Source of the DNA: Coleophoma eucalyptorum
Taxonomy: Eukaryota > Ascomycota > Leotiomycetes > Helotiales > Dermateaceae
NCBI GenBank assembly: GCA_026120035.1
Contig: JALRME010000017.1
Coordinates: 496,001-560,000 of the forward strand
DNA length: 64,000 bases
Reading direction: 5' to 3'
The position numbers and the translations under genes are program-made. The notes under the pieces are model-generated. The model was not told the DNA's origin. It searched no databases and was given only the letters and a program-made list of their open reading frames with translations. The number at the start of each line of letters is the position of its first letter. Within the stretch, counting starts at the first letter, position 1. Shown one piece after another: positions 10,979 through 22,971 of the stretch.

Positions 10979-12151
10979 ATGGCAGAAGAAACTAGAAAGA
11001 TCTACCAGCCAATTCACCCCTCCATGCTCGCTCGCCTGGATCCAGAATACATCACCTACCACAACGCTCATCTACAATATATCCCTTCATCAGAAAGTAT
11101 TCCCTGGTCCGCAGCCTCGCGCACAGCACCCTCACCAACCTCTGGAGCCTCAGCTCCAGTCCCCGTAGGATCTATCCGAGACCATTCGTACGGCGGAAAT
11201 TCATCCCTCAGGATCTTCACTCCCGCGTCCCCAAAGCCAGAGAAAGGATGGCCCGTCCTCATTTGGTATCATGGCGGAGGCTGGACGATGGGAGGGTTGA
11301 GCAGCGAGAACTCATTCTTGAGCAGGGTTTGTAGGGATGCGGATGTGATGGTGATTAGTGTGGATTATAGGCATGCGCCCGAGAATGTGTATCCCGCAGC
11401 GATTGATGATGCGGTGGAGGGGTATAAGTGGATTGTCTCTGGTCCTGGGGTGGAAGAGTTGGGTATTGATGCTGGGAGGACTGCGGTTGGCGGCTTGTCA
11501 GCGTGAGTGTTGCATTCTACTTCCAGCCCATAGCAGCTCCGGGCAAGCAAAACTGAGGTGTGCTAACCAACCACTTAGTGGTGGCGGCCTAGCAGCGATC
11601 GTCGCACTTAAGTCTGCGCATCTCTCACTCCCACGCCCCAAATTCCAACTCCTCCTCCTACCCGTCATCGACAACACTGCAAGCGCAACAACTGTCTGGG
11701 CGCGCAATGCCCATGCTCCTTGGCTTAGTCCTGCACGGATGACATGGTATCGAAACATGTATCTGCCCAACACGCAAGACTGGAAGAACTGGGATGTGTC
11801 GCCAAACTTTGCGAGTGAGGAATTATTGGCGAAGAGTCCCAAGACGTGGATTGGCGTTTCCGAATGTGATATTCTCTGTGATGAAGGGAAAGCGTTTGGG
11901 GAGTTGTTACGTACTAATGGTGTTGACGTGCAAGTTGAAGTTTATGAGGGGGGTACCCATTCTCTGCTCGTTCTTGATGGTAAGTCGACTCCTTCTTGCT
12001 GATTTGAATACTGGCTAACTTCTGTGCTAGGGTGAGTTTGATAACCATGTGCATCTCGAAGTTTGCTAACTGTCTTAGTGCCTTGTCGCGCGGGAAACAG
12101 CTGGTCAGCGACGCCACGGCAGCTCTTCGAAAAGCCCTATCTGAATCATAA
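10979..12151 (+). CDS. Alpha/beta hydrolase, hormone-sensitive-lipase type, with a 1-nt exon
   Basis: Best model: exons 10979-11502, 11579-11979, 12031 (a single G) and 12079-12151, giving 999 nt and 332 residues. The family signature is complete. WYHGGGWTMG forms the oxyanion hole; GLSAGG (split by the first intron) carries the nucleophile Ser; SECDILCDEG carries the catalytic Asp; GGTHSLLVLDG carries the His. It is therefore a cytoplasmic esterase or lipase of the HSL/acetyl-esterase group; no signal peptide is visible. The substrate is unknown. The third and fourth exons deserve attention. The 51-nt and 47-nt introns each have a GTRAGT-type donor, a GCTAAC branch point and a TAG acceptor, and only the single G between them keeps the frame into the expected amphipathic C-terminal helix (ALSRGKQLVSDATAALRKAL). 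Skipping it with one long intron would give an unrelated frame with about 60 extra residues. Confidence 0.86.
11980..12078 (+). other. Two adjacent introns with a one-nucleotide exon between them
   Basis: The first intron, 11980-12030, runs from GTAAGT to GTGCTAG with branch GGCTAAC. One G follows at 12031. The second intron, 12032-12078, runs from GTGAGT to TCTTAG with branch TGCTAAC. Joined exons read GAT-GGT-GCC (Asp-Gly-Ala), restoring the frame. The arrangement resembles a sequentially spliced twin intron (stwintron): removing the upstream intron leaves a normal donor context for the second. The splice pattern is predicted, not observed. Confidence 0.7.
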
Positions 12152-12754
12152 GACCGAGGAAGTGTCTATGCAAACTACTTACAAAGCTTTAACCGCAAAC
12201 GCTGCAGCAATTGGAGCTCTATTCATACCTCAAGATAGTCAATCAGGTATACTTGCTGGCAATTGACGTTGGGATTTTTGGTAAGCGAACACGCAAAGTT
12301 CCAAGGAAGCTCGACCGTGATTTGGAGTTGTTTACTAGAGTCAGTCTCATAGAGTGCATATTATGAAGTAGAAATTATTTTGAAAAGCTTCCCCCGCCCC
12401 GTGCGAAGAGAAAGATATAACTGTTAGATAGCGAGATAAGAATATAATACTCTAAACTAATATTCGCATTCGATATCCTTGTCACATGGGCTACCGCTAT
12501 AGCACGGGCAATCTGCAAGTGGCCTATCGATCGACCCTTCGCCACTGTCATATCCAATAACCTGTCATTCCTGGTCCCTGGGCTCGAGATGGATTAAATT
12601 GAGGATATCAGAAGGAGCGTGTCCTTTGCTTCTTTAAGGTTCACCAGGGGTGTATGTGAGAAGGTACCGAATTAGCTAGCCTCGTCGCTAAACTTTCGCT
12701 CCGCTTTCAACCTCACGACAACTGCCTCTCTACAACCCCTAGCCCCTCAAGCAT
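12152..12754. other. Convergent 3' intergenic region
   Basis: About 600 bp between the 3' ends of two convergent genes (hydrolase + and carboxylesterase -). It is AT-rich in the middle, as expected for 3' untranslated regions and poly(A) signals. No gene is seen. Confidence 0.4.
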
Positions 12755-14716
12755 CTACGACTGTAATTCCCTCCCAACCTCCTTCGTGTTAATGAAAGCA
12801 ATTCCCTCCTTCCTCCACGTGTCATCCTCTACAAAGCTACCGTTTGAATTGAGGACCATGTTCTTCGGATCGCTCAAGTCGTACTGAGGCCAGTACGCTA
12901 GGGTGCTATTCCCGTTACTGGTATTTGGATCGAGGTCGTTTACGAATGATATATCTTTGACAGTGTCAGCTAGATGTGTTTATTCAAGGATAGTGGGTGA
13001 GGGAGGTGGGGCAAAGAAGAGGGGAGGATGAACAGGCTCTTCCAATCTGTTTCGATAGATTGGTATAATTCTGATACGCGGGCAAAGGACCCAAAGCACC
13101 CGAGATATTCTGGAAGCTAAAGACGACATTTGCGAAATGCTGTGCTCCGGCTGTGATTGCAGCATTCCACTACACTCCATATTAGCCACCTTTCCTTTTC
13201 CCTTTTGCCTTGACTCAAAACTGCAGGTGTAGGGGTAGAAAGGATGGGACTCACCAACGGCGTATCAAACCTATAGCTCCAGACTCCCATCCCCTCTCCA
13301 GTATACGACTCGCACAACTTCCTTCGTCCAGCAATCATGACCAGGTCCCCCGCGATGGCACATTCGCGTCTCCACTGCAACCCCTTCTCAGGGAAGATGG
13401 TACCGTCTGTGACGTGGAATGGCGGCTCACTAAACGGATCATTAGGATACAGCTCCAACAACTTCCTAGCCGTAGGAGGTGAAATGGCATAAGGAGAAGA
13501 GGCACGATAGACGAGCAAGTTGTTGAAGATAGCCGTTTCATTGTCAAATCCCGCAACGCCAAAACTCGTCCCTTCATCACTATTCGCGCCCACCAGCAGC
13601 GGGACGTGGATGAAGCTGCTCTCAGGCGTGAGCGAGCTCGGATACGCTGTCAAGAAATCACCATCGACGATCGGGTTCCAGATCTGCGTGACGCGATTCC
13701 CATACAGTGTCTCAGGTGCCAAACTCCTCAGACAAGCGAGCTGGTTCGAAGAGGTATAGCAGCCCATCGTCCGCGTCAGGTTCTCCACGGGCGCCGTATA
13801 GAACGCCAACTGCTCCAGCGCCGCGCCGGTAGGCCCGCCGGATTCCATGATCGCTGCTTGGAAAAGCCCATCATTGCGCCCCGCATACGAATACAGATGC
13901 ATGCCAATGCTCTGCGCGCCAGCACTCTCGCCCCAGATTGTAATCCGGTCGGGATCGCCGCCGAAGGAGGCGATGTTCTCCTTGATCCAGCGCAGGGCAA
14001 GGCGCTGGTCGAGAAAACCGGCATTCGAGGAGCCTTCAGCTAGGATTTGCGGCGTCGGTAGAAATCCCCAGACGCCGAGGCGGTAGTTCATCGATACGGT
14101 GATGACGGGCTTGCCGATTTCTTGGGCCACATGCGTTATTCCCGATAGATTGTATTGCGGATCGGCGGTTGAGCCCAGAGTCAGGCCTCCGCCGTAGATC
14201 CAGACCAAGACGGGGAGTTTGTCGCTGCTTGTTGTGCCTGATGGACGAATGACTAAGTGTCGCCAATATCAGTATCGAGATCGTTTTCAAATGTACTCGA
14301 CAAGACTCTTACAACCAAACCTCCTCCAACTTGAATGCCAGAACTCCGAAGAGAATAAGGAAAAAGACAAAAGGAAAAGGGGCGCGCAAACCATTCAGCG
14401 TCAGACAGTCTTCCGACATGTTTAACCACGCCGCAGTGGCATATTGATAGCAACTATAGCCATAACTCTTTGCGTCTCTCGTTTCGAAGCTTGTATTCAA
14501 TTCCCTCGGCCACGCGAACCGAAGGGGACCGGTAGGGGGTTGCGCGTAAGGAATGCCAAGGAAATGGTCTTGCTGCCATTCTGGTGAGTACAGGCCGTTG
14601 TAAGTGCCATTAAGGACAGTGGCTGTTGGGGAAGTGAGAGTGGAGTTTGTGAGCAGAGCTGCGACGGCATGGGAGAGGAGGGGGGTGAAGAGTAGAAGGA
14701 GGGAGGTGAAATACAT
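12755..14716 (-). CDS. Secreted type-B carboxylesterase/lipase
   Basis: Four exons on the minus strand: 14392-14716, 13255-14252, 13034-13169 and 12755-12954 (1659 nt, 552 residues). An N-terminal signal peptide of about 20 residues (MYFTSLLLLFTPLLSHAVAA) predicts secretion, and many NxS/T sequons support glycosylation. The esterase signature is complete: SEDCLTLNV with the conserved first disulfide; the oxyanion loop VWIYGGGL; the nucleophile elbow TIWGESAGAQS; SDEGTS with the acidic residue; and GAQHFAN with the catalytic His. Length matches the family (about 550). The third intron has a weak donor (GTTCAT) but a good CTGAC branch point, and its removal restores YISFVNDLDPN, a well-known C-terminal block. 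It would cleave esters of carboxylic acids outside the cell (plant, lipid or xenobiotic esters); the substrate is not predictable. It is convergent with the HSL-type hydrolase. Confidence 0.92.
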
Positions 14717-15690
14717 GGTGTAAGACTGCTCTAAAGCACGAGAAAGCGCAGCAAGTTGAGCGATGGGTCGAAGTACATCGAAGGGAGTTATAAAGAGGGT
14801 ATGGTCATATGCCCTACCTGCTATAACTGCAATTCACTCGCTCATTCACAAACGAAAGACTCCAAACCCTACAGGCAAATACATCCATCATTTCCACACA
14901 TAAATCAATATATGCACACCAAGGCACGCCAAGCAGTCCATCAACTCCCGCAGGTGTCCGTTGGACGGGATAATATCTACGGGTCATTGAGTCGGAAGAA
15001 TTAATGGAGAAAGTTATCGATGCAAGCAGGGATTTTACGGATGCATGTTACTGCATGTTGCATACCGTGGAAGAAGTCACTGAGAAGTCTTAACCCCGCC
15101 AGATCGACATTTACCCCGCGTGTTGGACCTGAAATAGGTACCATGCAGTGGACTCGACAGGTATCAATAAGGAACCAGATGATCTAAATAGGGAAAGATA
15201 TGCCATGCATTGAAAAGAATTGTACTAAGCTTAAACCACGAAACTTCATGTACAATGTTTATGCATATATCTACTACTAAAAAGTGACCACTCTGAAGAC
15301 TAATGCCAATAACAATATTTAATCCCAATGTCTTTTTTATAAAAACTGTATATGCAACAAGACTTGAAATGCAAAATCCTTCCACAATATTCTCCTATGC
15401 CATGGCCCCGCCCATGTTTGGTTCTTCATGTCGTAATATTCGTTGGTCTTACTTCTTAGGTACTGTTAATTCCACTGATACACTTGTTTGCGCACTTCGA
15501 TTCTGGTCCGATCGTTCAACGAGTTCTTTTGTCAGCTCATGCCGCGCCATTTCGCGAAGCCTTGTGGTAGTCATTGCGTGGTACTGGCGGAGACAATTCA
15601 GACATCGGATCGGCCTTTGTCGTGAGAACGAATAGCGGCAACTCGGCGCTGGTTGTAATCCATTTGGGAGGCTAAATGCTACCCGTTCCG
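14717..15690. other. Intergenic region, esterase promoter and regulator 3' side
   Basis: The 5' flank of the carboxylesterase gene and the 3' flank of the Zn2Cys6 gene, both on the minus strand. Short ORFs here have no motifs. An AT-rich segment at 15200-15370 probably belongs to the 3' untranslated region of the regulator or to spacer. Confidence 0.35.
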
Positions 15691-17869
15691 TCACCTGTAA
15701 GGCATCTCACCGCCCATGCCCATGTCTCCATCAGTATGACTTCCAGCCCTCTGCATACCACCCATAGCCATTTCACCAACATCACTTGTTGCTCTCTGTA
15801 CATGATGTGGGTTTGCGTTCACAAAATCAGGTATACTCCTCGGCATCCCGTTGCTTAGTGTACCGAAACTACTACCGCTGTCCTGCCTCAATGGCGGTCT
15901 CGGTCTCATACCCAAATGATGATTCCCTTCCGACTTGAAGTCACCTCCGTAGTTACTCGGTCCAGGGCTACTATTCGACATTGCCTGGTTGGCCAAATCT
16001 GGAAAGCTGAACTCTGACATGCCAGGGTATTCCATAGCGGAGGTCATCATTGGAGGCGTGAAAGGCGAGGCTTCGCCATGTGAATCGCCCGAGGGGGTGG
16101 AAAGGTCCTCAATGCGCTTGTTGTCATACATGTTCGAAAGCCCATGGCTTGGTAGTGGCATTTTGTACTCGCTAGTCATGTTGCCGTTGTTGGCATGATT
16201 CTTGTATTCATTGTTGACTTCGTTGTAGTTGTTATTGTGCATACCGGTAGCAACACCCATCCCACCGTTACCAAATCCGTCAAAGATATCGATTTCGGCG
16301 ATTGGCTTTTCAGGAACAGTTTGTAGCATTGGATTGACCAGGCGAGGTAAAACGTCATGAACCTTGGAGAGGAGTAGAGGAAGGAAGCGATGATCGCCAC
16401 GGCGTAATACCGAGAGTAATGTCATAAATTGGTGGAGATAATCGCGAGGGCCAAGGGAGAAGGGATCAGGGTTAGGTGGAAGTAGTGAGAGAACATCAGT
16501 GAGAGAACAGGCTACATCGAAAAGTTTTTCAATCTGAAAGAGTGTTAGCTACGTTAAATTCTGGACAAAGAACGGCTACTTACCAATCCAAGGCCGTGAA
16601 CCTCCATGCTCTGTTGGGAGAATTGCGAAGTCATGGACACAAGATCCCGTGCAATCTCCACTGGGTACTGGAAAGTCATGCTTGGATCGTCGTGACCGGA
16701 ACTTAAGCAACCGTTCTGGATACTTAATTGCCAGACCATTGTACGGAGCCATTGTTGACTCGTTCTAAGATCTGCGGTTTGGTTCTCGGTTGCATTGAGA
16801 TATGATGGAAGAGCGTCCGAAAGTTGTTTCTGAAGTGCTGCGAGGTATGATGGAGAGCAATCGGATCGAGTCTTGTTCCACAAAGCGACAAACCCATCGT
16901 CGAAGGGTCGGAAAAGGGTAACAAGGTGAATGAATCCATGGAGGTGGTGTGATTGCGTATCGGTAGGATCGTCGGCTTGTTGTGGAAGGGTTATCGTTGC
17001 TTGAAGGGATAGAGGCCTATGTCTCTGAAGAGCATATGCTCTGTGAAAGGTTAGTCTTGTCTACAAGAACTGCATGCATGTCCTGCCTACCTTTCTGTCA
17101 CAAACAAAAGCCAATACAGCCTGCGCCTCCTTGATGCATCCACCACATCATATTGATGGTAGGTTTCCTCCTTATTCATGCCCAGGATGTGCGCAAGTGT
17201 TGTGGCCTCTCTCAGATGGAACCAAGCCTTATTATGTAAATCGAGTCCGAAATAGCACCCGAAGAGGAAGAAACTGGTGACCAGGCTGTTCAAGGTTGGC
17301 GATTCGAGGTGATCGTAACTCTTTCGTACCCTTAAAGTCTCCTCCATCAACATTGTTCCCGACACAAGGTTGGCTCCAGGAAGCGCGTCCAGTCCCAATG
17401 GATCCCCCGGAATTGCCATTCCTGGCTGTATCATCATGAAGGCGCACAGCGATGTCATCAGGCAGTAGGTATCAACATTCTGGTCTGCATACAGAGCTTG
17501 TTGTTCCAGCCTCCCTCGGTGCAAGATCGGCATGGTGGCATACATGTTGGCGAAGAAGAATTCGATGGACTCCTTGATGATTTCGGTGGTGAGGAGACCT
17601 GGAGTCGGCGAGAGGGTCGGGCTACATGGAGGACTGCTGACACCATTGAGTCGATTGGCGACCTTGGACGAGAGGGTTGTTTGTCGCTGCGTCTCACGCA
17701 GTTCGCTGATGACCTTCGCCCGCGACCCCTTGGGACCCTTCTTCTGGGGAATAGCATGATAGGTGCAGGCTAGTTGAGCCGAGGAGCAGTTGCGACACGG
17801 GTTGATTCCATCACATTTGACTTTTCGTCGATGGCAGGCATCGCAGGCCCTTTTGACCGCAGTCGACAT
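15691..17869 (-). CDS. Zn2Cys6 transcription factor, COL-26/BglR-like
   Basis: Three exons: 17091-17869, 16584-17040 and 15691-16533 (2079 nt, 692 residues), with two 50-nt introns. The Zn2Cys6 cluster is at the extreme N-terminus, residues 9-36: CDACHRRKVKCDGINPCRNC and then AQLAC. It is followed by a basic KKGPKGSRAK stretch. A fungal_trans middle homology region follows (EFFFANMYATMPILHRGRLEQQ, then SFFLFGCYFGLDLHNKAWFHLREATTLAHILGM). The C-terminus is Gly/Asn/Met-rich and disordered, typical of an activation domain. From memory the N-terminal block resembles the COL-26/BglR and RegA group, which in Neurospora and Trichoderma links glucose sensing to starch, maltose and beta-glucosidase genes. 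I hold that assignment only moderately. The ATG at 17869 is preferred over an in-frame one at 17980 because it starts nine residues before the cluster, as usual in this group. Confidence 0.93.
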
Positions 17870-18769
17870 GGTGGAGGATGGGGCCCGCCCCTGGAGCAGG
17901 ACGAGAGATACTACGACCGAGGGACAGTCGAGTATGGCAATCGTGTGCGATTCCTCGTCGTCGCAAATTCGATGTCGCACAGAGTGTATGGGGTAGTGGA
18001 GTGGTTATGTGGTCGTGGAGTTTGGAGCGTCTTATTCGGTCCGTATATTTGATGCTGGCGGAGACGGCACAGTCCTTTGTGAAATGCGGGGATTGCGCAG
18101 AGAGGGTGTCGTAGAAGAGATGAAGGTCCTCGGCCTTATTATTCGAAGTCGGCGACGGCGTACAGACGACAAGAGATGTTGACAGTGGTGGGGGAGGAAG
18201 GCGACTGGGGAATGGGGTAGAGTTGTAGGAAGAACGACAGCGACACTACCACGGCGACGACGATGAGCTGGTGGAGGTGGAGATGCAGACCAGCCAGACG
18301 AGCAAAGAGGCGATGAGGGTAGAAAAGAGGTATGGTGTGGTTGTAGGTAGGTAATAGTTATTGCCAGCTCTATGGGAATTGGGCATGTTACGGTAGTGGG
18401 AGGGCAGGCGGTAGTCAAATAGTGAGGCGTAGTCGTGGCATTGGAGATGGCAATGCGGGCCGCTGATTCGTCAAGGCGTTCGGAGCCGGCTAATGGGCAT
18501 CCTCTCCATGGAAATGATGCTTCAATGCTCACAAGGCTCAATATGCACCAACACCCAACACTACTGCCTTAGGTATGGCGGATGTGCTTTGCATCTGCAG
18601 CTGCATTCGGATGCGAACGTGGTCGAGAACGAGGAACCGTACAGCAGCATACATACATCCAAACTTACCATACACCATACAGAACAGTACCTATGGTATG
18701 GTACGAGCGATTAGACCCATCTATTTTTTGCTTGCATTTTTTCTTAAACTCTCTTTGCCTCCCAATGCT

Positions 18770-18795
18770 CTCGCTCTTTCTCTCTCTCTCTCTCC
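18770..18795. repeat. CT dinucleotide microsatellite
   Basis: A run of TC/CT dinucleotides (about ten units) in a pyrimidine-rich stretch upstream of the Zn2Cys6 gene. Confidence 0.6.
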
Positions 18796-21700
18796 CGTGT
18801 CACCCGTCATCGTACCACCACACCTTGACGACTCAGCTCGGCAGCCCCCCACGACCAGTTTCTCTATTGTATTATGTTGTGTTGTGTTGTGCTACAGTGC
18901 GGTGCTGTGGTCTTGCGCGACTCAGGTAATAATACTAGGTGACGGGCTACACCTTGCTGTTCGGCTATGCTCCATCTCATTTCATCTTATGTCATCTCGC
19001 TCTCCCACATTGCCTGATCCGTAATGCCCCTGGATCAGGGATGAGACGGTACGATGGTTGGCAGCCCTCCAGTCTCCACTGCCCCTCCAGAGTTTGCTCA
19101 ACTCAGATACCACCACTGCATTGGGCATAGTCCACAAACCTAGTTCGTCGTCCCAGCTGCTGGTCCGTTCCAAGTTCCAACTCGAGCCTCCGGCGTCGAC
19201 GCATTTCAACTGCGTTTCTGCTTCTAGAAGAACTTTCAACAGCGCAGCTTCACTTCCTCTCCCGGGCGTTTCATCGCCCTGGAACAGATAGCGGAAGGAG
19301 AAGACACCAGCACAATTCCCTGTTGTATACCACTTGTGCATCATGCCCACAACGATGGTGCTGTGTTCTGCTAACATAGCAGCCTTACTCTGTGCTGTTA
19401 TTGTACTGTATGTAACTCATCAATGCCTAGCTACTGATACTTCCCTCGCCAGCCATGTACGTATGAGTACCATTGTGTACAGCGAAACCGCACGATATCC
19501 TCCCATTCTCGTACGCTGCGAAGTCCTGCCGTACTCCTTGGTCCGCCCTAAGAGAATGGCCTTCGTGCTACTGAAGCTTGATCCGTTCCTACCGCCTAAC
19601 CTTTGTTTCAACTTCATTCAACAAACACACCGCTTCTACCGGATCAGATTCGGGTTGGCCAAGTGAAGACCGTCTCTCGGCATGACTAGGGTCCAACTGA
19701 ACGACGTCAGGACAAGACTGCCTCATACGAGAAGTCCTCTAAAATCATTCCTCCAAGGTTGTTGACCAGCCGTCTTGCAATACAGCATCTGACTCGGGCT
19801 GCTCTCGTTGCCACCCTCAGCATGCCACTGGGTCTTAAACTCACCTATGGGTTGGGTCACATGATCAGCGAACGGACTCAGCATCCGATATTGACTCCGT
19901 TTCCGTTAAGGCAGATGAGGAGAAGAAGGGCCGATTTCCAGGTTCTCCAACTTCCACAAGTGCATATGATATTATATTCATGCGGAGAAGGGGGTGTGGA
20001 GGTGAGGGTCTAAAAGTATGGCGGCCTGAATGTAACCTGGAAATTGCGAGGTTCTGAATTCTGTGTAATTTCGTTTCGTTCTGGTTGGCACTGTATGCAG
20101 GTACCCTGATTATGCCATGGGAGCTAGTACTCTGTCACTATGGCATCCGCTTGACTGTGAGGTAGGTATTGAGCGAGTCGTGTTCTGCTCCTAAGTTCTC
20201 AATGTTATATGACCTCATTTCGAGTTGAAACACCACTTCCTACTTTGATCCTTCACGCTTAGCATCTTTGGCATTTTAGATCCTCAAGTTTGGGTTTGAA
20301 TACTGTTGCAGGAAGGCCGTATGAGACTATAGCTTCCTTAGCTATGATTTACTAGGAACTTGTCTGGACCAGTCAAATGCAAGTGCCTGACTGTAGCATT
20401 TGTGCCGCTCCTGCATATATCAACCTCTCTCTTTTCCATCTGGCCGTGCCATTTCCATTTAGTCACGTCAGTCGTCGAATCCTGGATTATATCCTCGGGC
20501 ATGGCTTACATTTCGGTTGGAAGAGGGGTGAAGGAGAGAGAGAGAGTTTGCTGCTTCTTGATGGACCACGCTTCGGAAGAACAACTGTTGTCTGTCAATC
20601 AATGTTATATGTTGCCACATGTCGACTAATGTATGTATGAGGTTATAGGCTAAGATGAGTCGATAGCACGCAATTCATCCACGTCTATCCAGGCTATCAC
20701 ATTTCAGCCACGTCTCCTGTGTTATTTGCATTTTGGATACTCATTACTTTATCTTTACAAAAGCTTGTGCACGCTCACAGTTCTAGCCAAGCTCATACAT
20801 GACACCATGAAAACTGAAAGCGAAAGCTTGATCTGACAATGTTGTCAGCATTGGTTACCGTAAAGGCCTTTATGTAGTTACAGGCAAGCGCTATTTGTGC
20901 AATAATGAAATCTCATACTCATTCGAGACATTACCTCTGTCGAGTTCAAACCCGTTGCTGAGCATTTAACGCGGTGTCCCACCCCACCACCAGCGACAGC
21001 ATCCCAGCTGCGGCATTTGACCAAGCAGAGAATTATTTAGTTACCCTAAATGGATTTCGTCATATGCATATCAGTTCCAAGTAGAGCATTGGATCACAAG
21101 GGTTATAGTGAGCCTTCCACTCCTCGCCTGGTAGGTACCATTTATTGGAACAATCGTGGAAGTGAAAACCGGAGTCAAGCTCTCTTTTTTAAAAAGAACG
21201 TGCTATAGCGACATTGTCATTCTTTATCTCGTGGCGAGGCCTACCCACCGAGACCTCTGGGGTTTCTGAATATTCTCTTCATGTACAAATATTTCCCTTA
21301 TACACACCATTTGCTGGCCTCGATACGATACAATCGGCAAATGTGCTTTTACATCCCTTACCTTAGAGCATGGTTCTTCTGAAGCAGGCCACGGCTCTGC
21401 AAGTCTAAGTGGAAGGAGTCTGTTTAGACTTGGGAGTATGGATACGAAGATAAGGCAAGAAACAGTTTTGGTAGTGGGATGTCAAGAAGAGGCAGGCCAA
21501 ACTACTCAGACCTGCCAAAAAAGGCTTATCGGATCAAGCTTATCCTTAAGCTTTGACAAGGTTATTATGCTCGGCTGTGAGATGCAAAACCACGAAGATG
21601 ATAGGACATGATATGCATAAGGCAGATATATGGGGAGCCAAAAAAAAAAGAATATTCAGAATAGTCTCAACCTCAACAGGCAAAGGGTTCATATACTGCA

Positions 21701-22825
21701 ATTGACTGGAAAGTCCTATCTTCTTGCATGTTCTTCCAAGTTTGGGTTTTGATGTGGGGTTGGACTTTTGACAGGGGACCTTGTGTATGTATGCCCTGCT
21801 TGAGAGGAGTGGAGAATTCTTTTGAGTAGCAGCACGAGTTCAGATGAACGCTTTTGTGTATTGAATCTCAAAACCTACTGTTCCCGATTCTAGAACCTGT
21901 GATCGAGACCTCTTCCGATCTGATACTATTTTAAAAAGTCCGGCCAAAGGCCTGAGGCTGTGAGTCTTGGGCATGTTAGAGAAATATGGTTCTTTAACTG
22001 GAGACTCATCACTGGGATTCTGGGCTTCCTGTTTCTTCGCCTACCTGTCTGCCGGCTTTTCTGCCTCCCAGCTAGGCGTGCTAAAGTACATGTAGTATAT
22101 GAGATGTGGGACACTCCCTACGCCCAAGGCTCAAATCTTCCGTGCAGCGAAGAGCACCTGAAGAGTCCTTCCGACTGTCCCTGATATACATTTAGATGGC
22201 CGTATTCGCTTGTGCAACGTTGAGAAATGACATCATAAGAATTTTCATGCATCTGCGTTTGCCGACCCCTTTCCCAATCCGCGTTCCTTCCCTCGCCTTT
22301 CTTACCATGGTAATCCTACTGCCCGCTAATGAAACTATGCATAGTTCGATACGGCTGGACAACAAAAGCGATGGTGACCTGCCCCAAACAAAGCGATTGT
22401 TGCTACTATGGACAACGAGGTCGAGAGGGACCCACGCCATGTCATCAATGTTGAAAACACACCCAACAAACTAAAATGCCCGGAGTTTCGTTCCCAATGT
22501 TTTGCGGGACGTGGTCGAATAAGCATGAGAGAGGAGGGGTATTGAATGGATTTTCGTCCTGGAATCCTGCCAAATCACAACTCTTCCCTTCAGGAGAGAT
22601 GCTGCAGATCCTTCTGCTCTCGCTCGTGTTCAGCAACCTTGTCCCTGCTTGTCCCTGCTTGCACCTGCATCTGCACCGGCAAACGAGCACGCAGACTTCT
22701 ATCCAGCTTCCAATTGCAATTTGTTTCAAACAAGATCTTCGGTCGGTAGAAGAATAATCCTAGATGCCGCCCCAGGTGGGATAGGAGCTTGGGCATGACG
22801 GGCACCTGACAGACCCTTTTGCATC

Positions 22826-22832
22826 TTTATAT
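22826..22832 (+). promoter_or_regulatory. TATA-like box of aspartic protease gene
   Basis: TTTATAT lies about 140 bp before the protease ATG and is followed by a pyrimidine-rich leader (TTTCTTTTCTTCTCTC). This is a standard fungal core-promoter arrangement, but the assignment is based on position and sequence only. Confidence 0.35.
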
Positions 22833-22971
22833 CAAGTGCATAAGCAGTATTAATGGCCCTTTCTTTTCTTCTCTCTATTATTCACAATCTTCACAGTCGT
22901 TATCTCCTATTTGCATCTGTGTAGTTCTTCTAGTATACATTTATTGGTCATTTTATTTGCTCTCAATCATC

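Larger units (their letters stand above)
17870..22971. other. 5.1 kb gene-free region upstream of regulator and protease
   Basis: The largest gap in the window, lying between the divergent starts of the Zn2Cys6 regulator (-) and the aspartic protease (+). No gene, tRNA or transposon could be supported. The longest ORFs (up to 169 codons, e.g. 18032-18541 on the minus strand) are low-complexity. It contains CT microsatellite sequence near 18770-18795 and several AG/CT tracts. Long leaders and multi-element promoters are common for fungal carbon-metabolism regulators, so much of it may be regulatory. Confidence 0.45.

Noticed and set aside
12063..12266. Alternative C-terminus for the hydrolase in another frame
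   Set aside because: It is reached by treating the two introns as one, but it gives no family-like C-terminus. The 1-nt-exon model gives exact codon length and a sensible helix.
17870..17980. In-frame upstream ATG extension of the COL-26/BglR-like regulator (37 codons)
   Set aside because: The extension is not conserved-looking and sits in the leader; the ATG at 17869 starts nine residues before the zinc cluster, the usual layout.
20930..20970. B-box-like GAGTTCAAACCC sequence
   Set aside because: No D arm, anticodon stem or acceptor stem could be folded around it, so it is not a tRNA.
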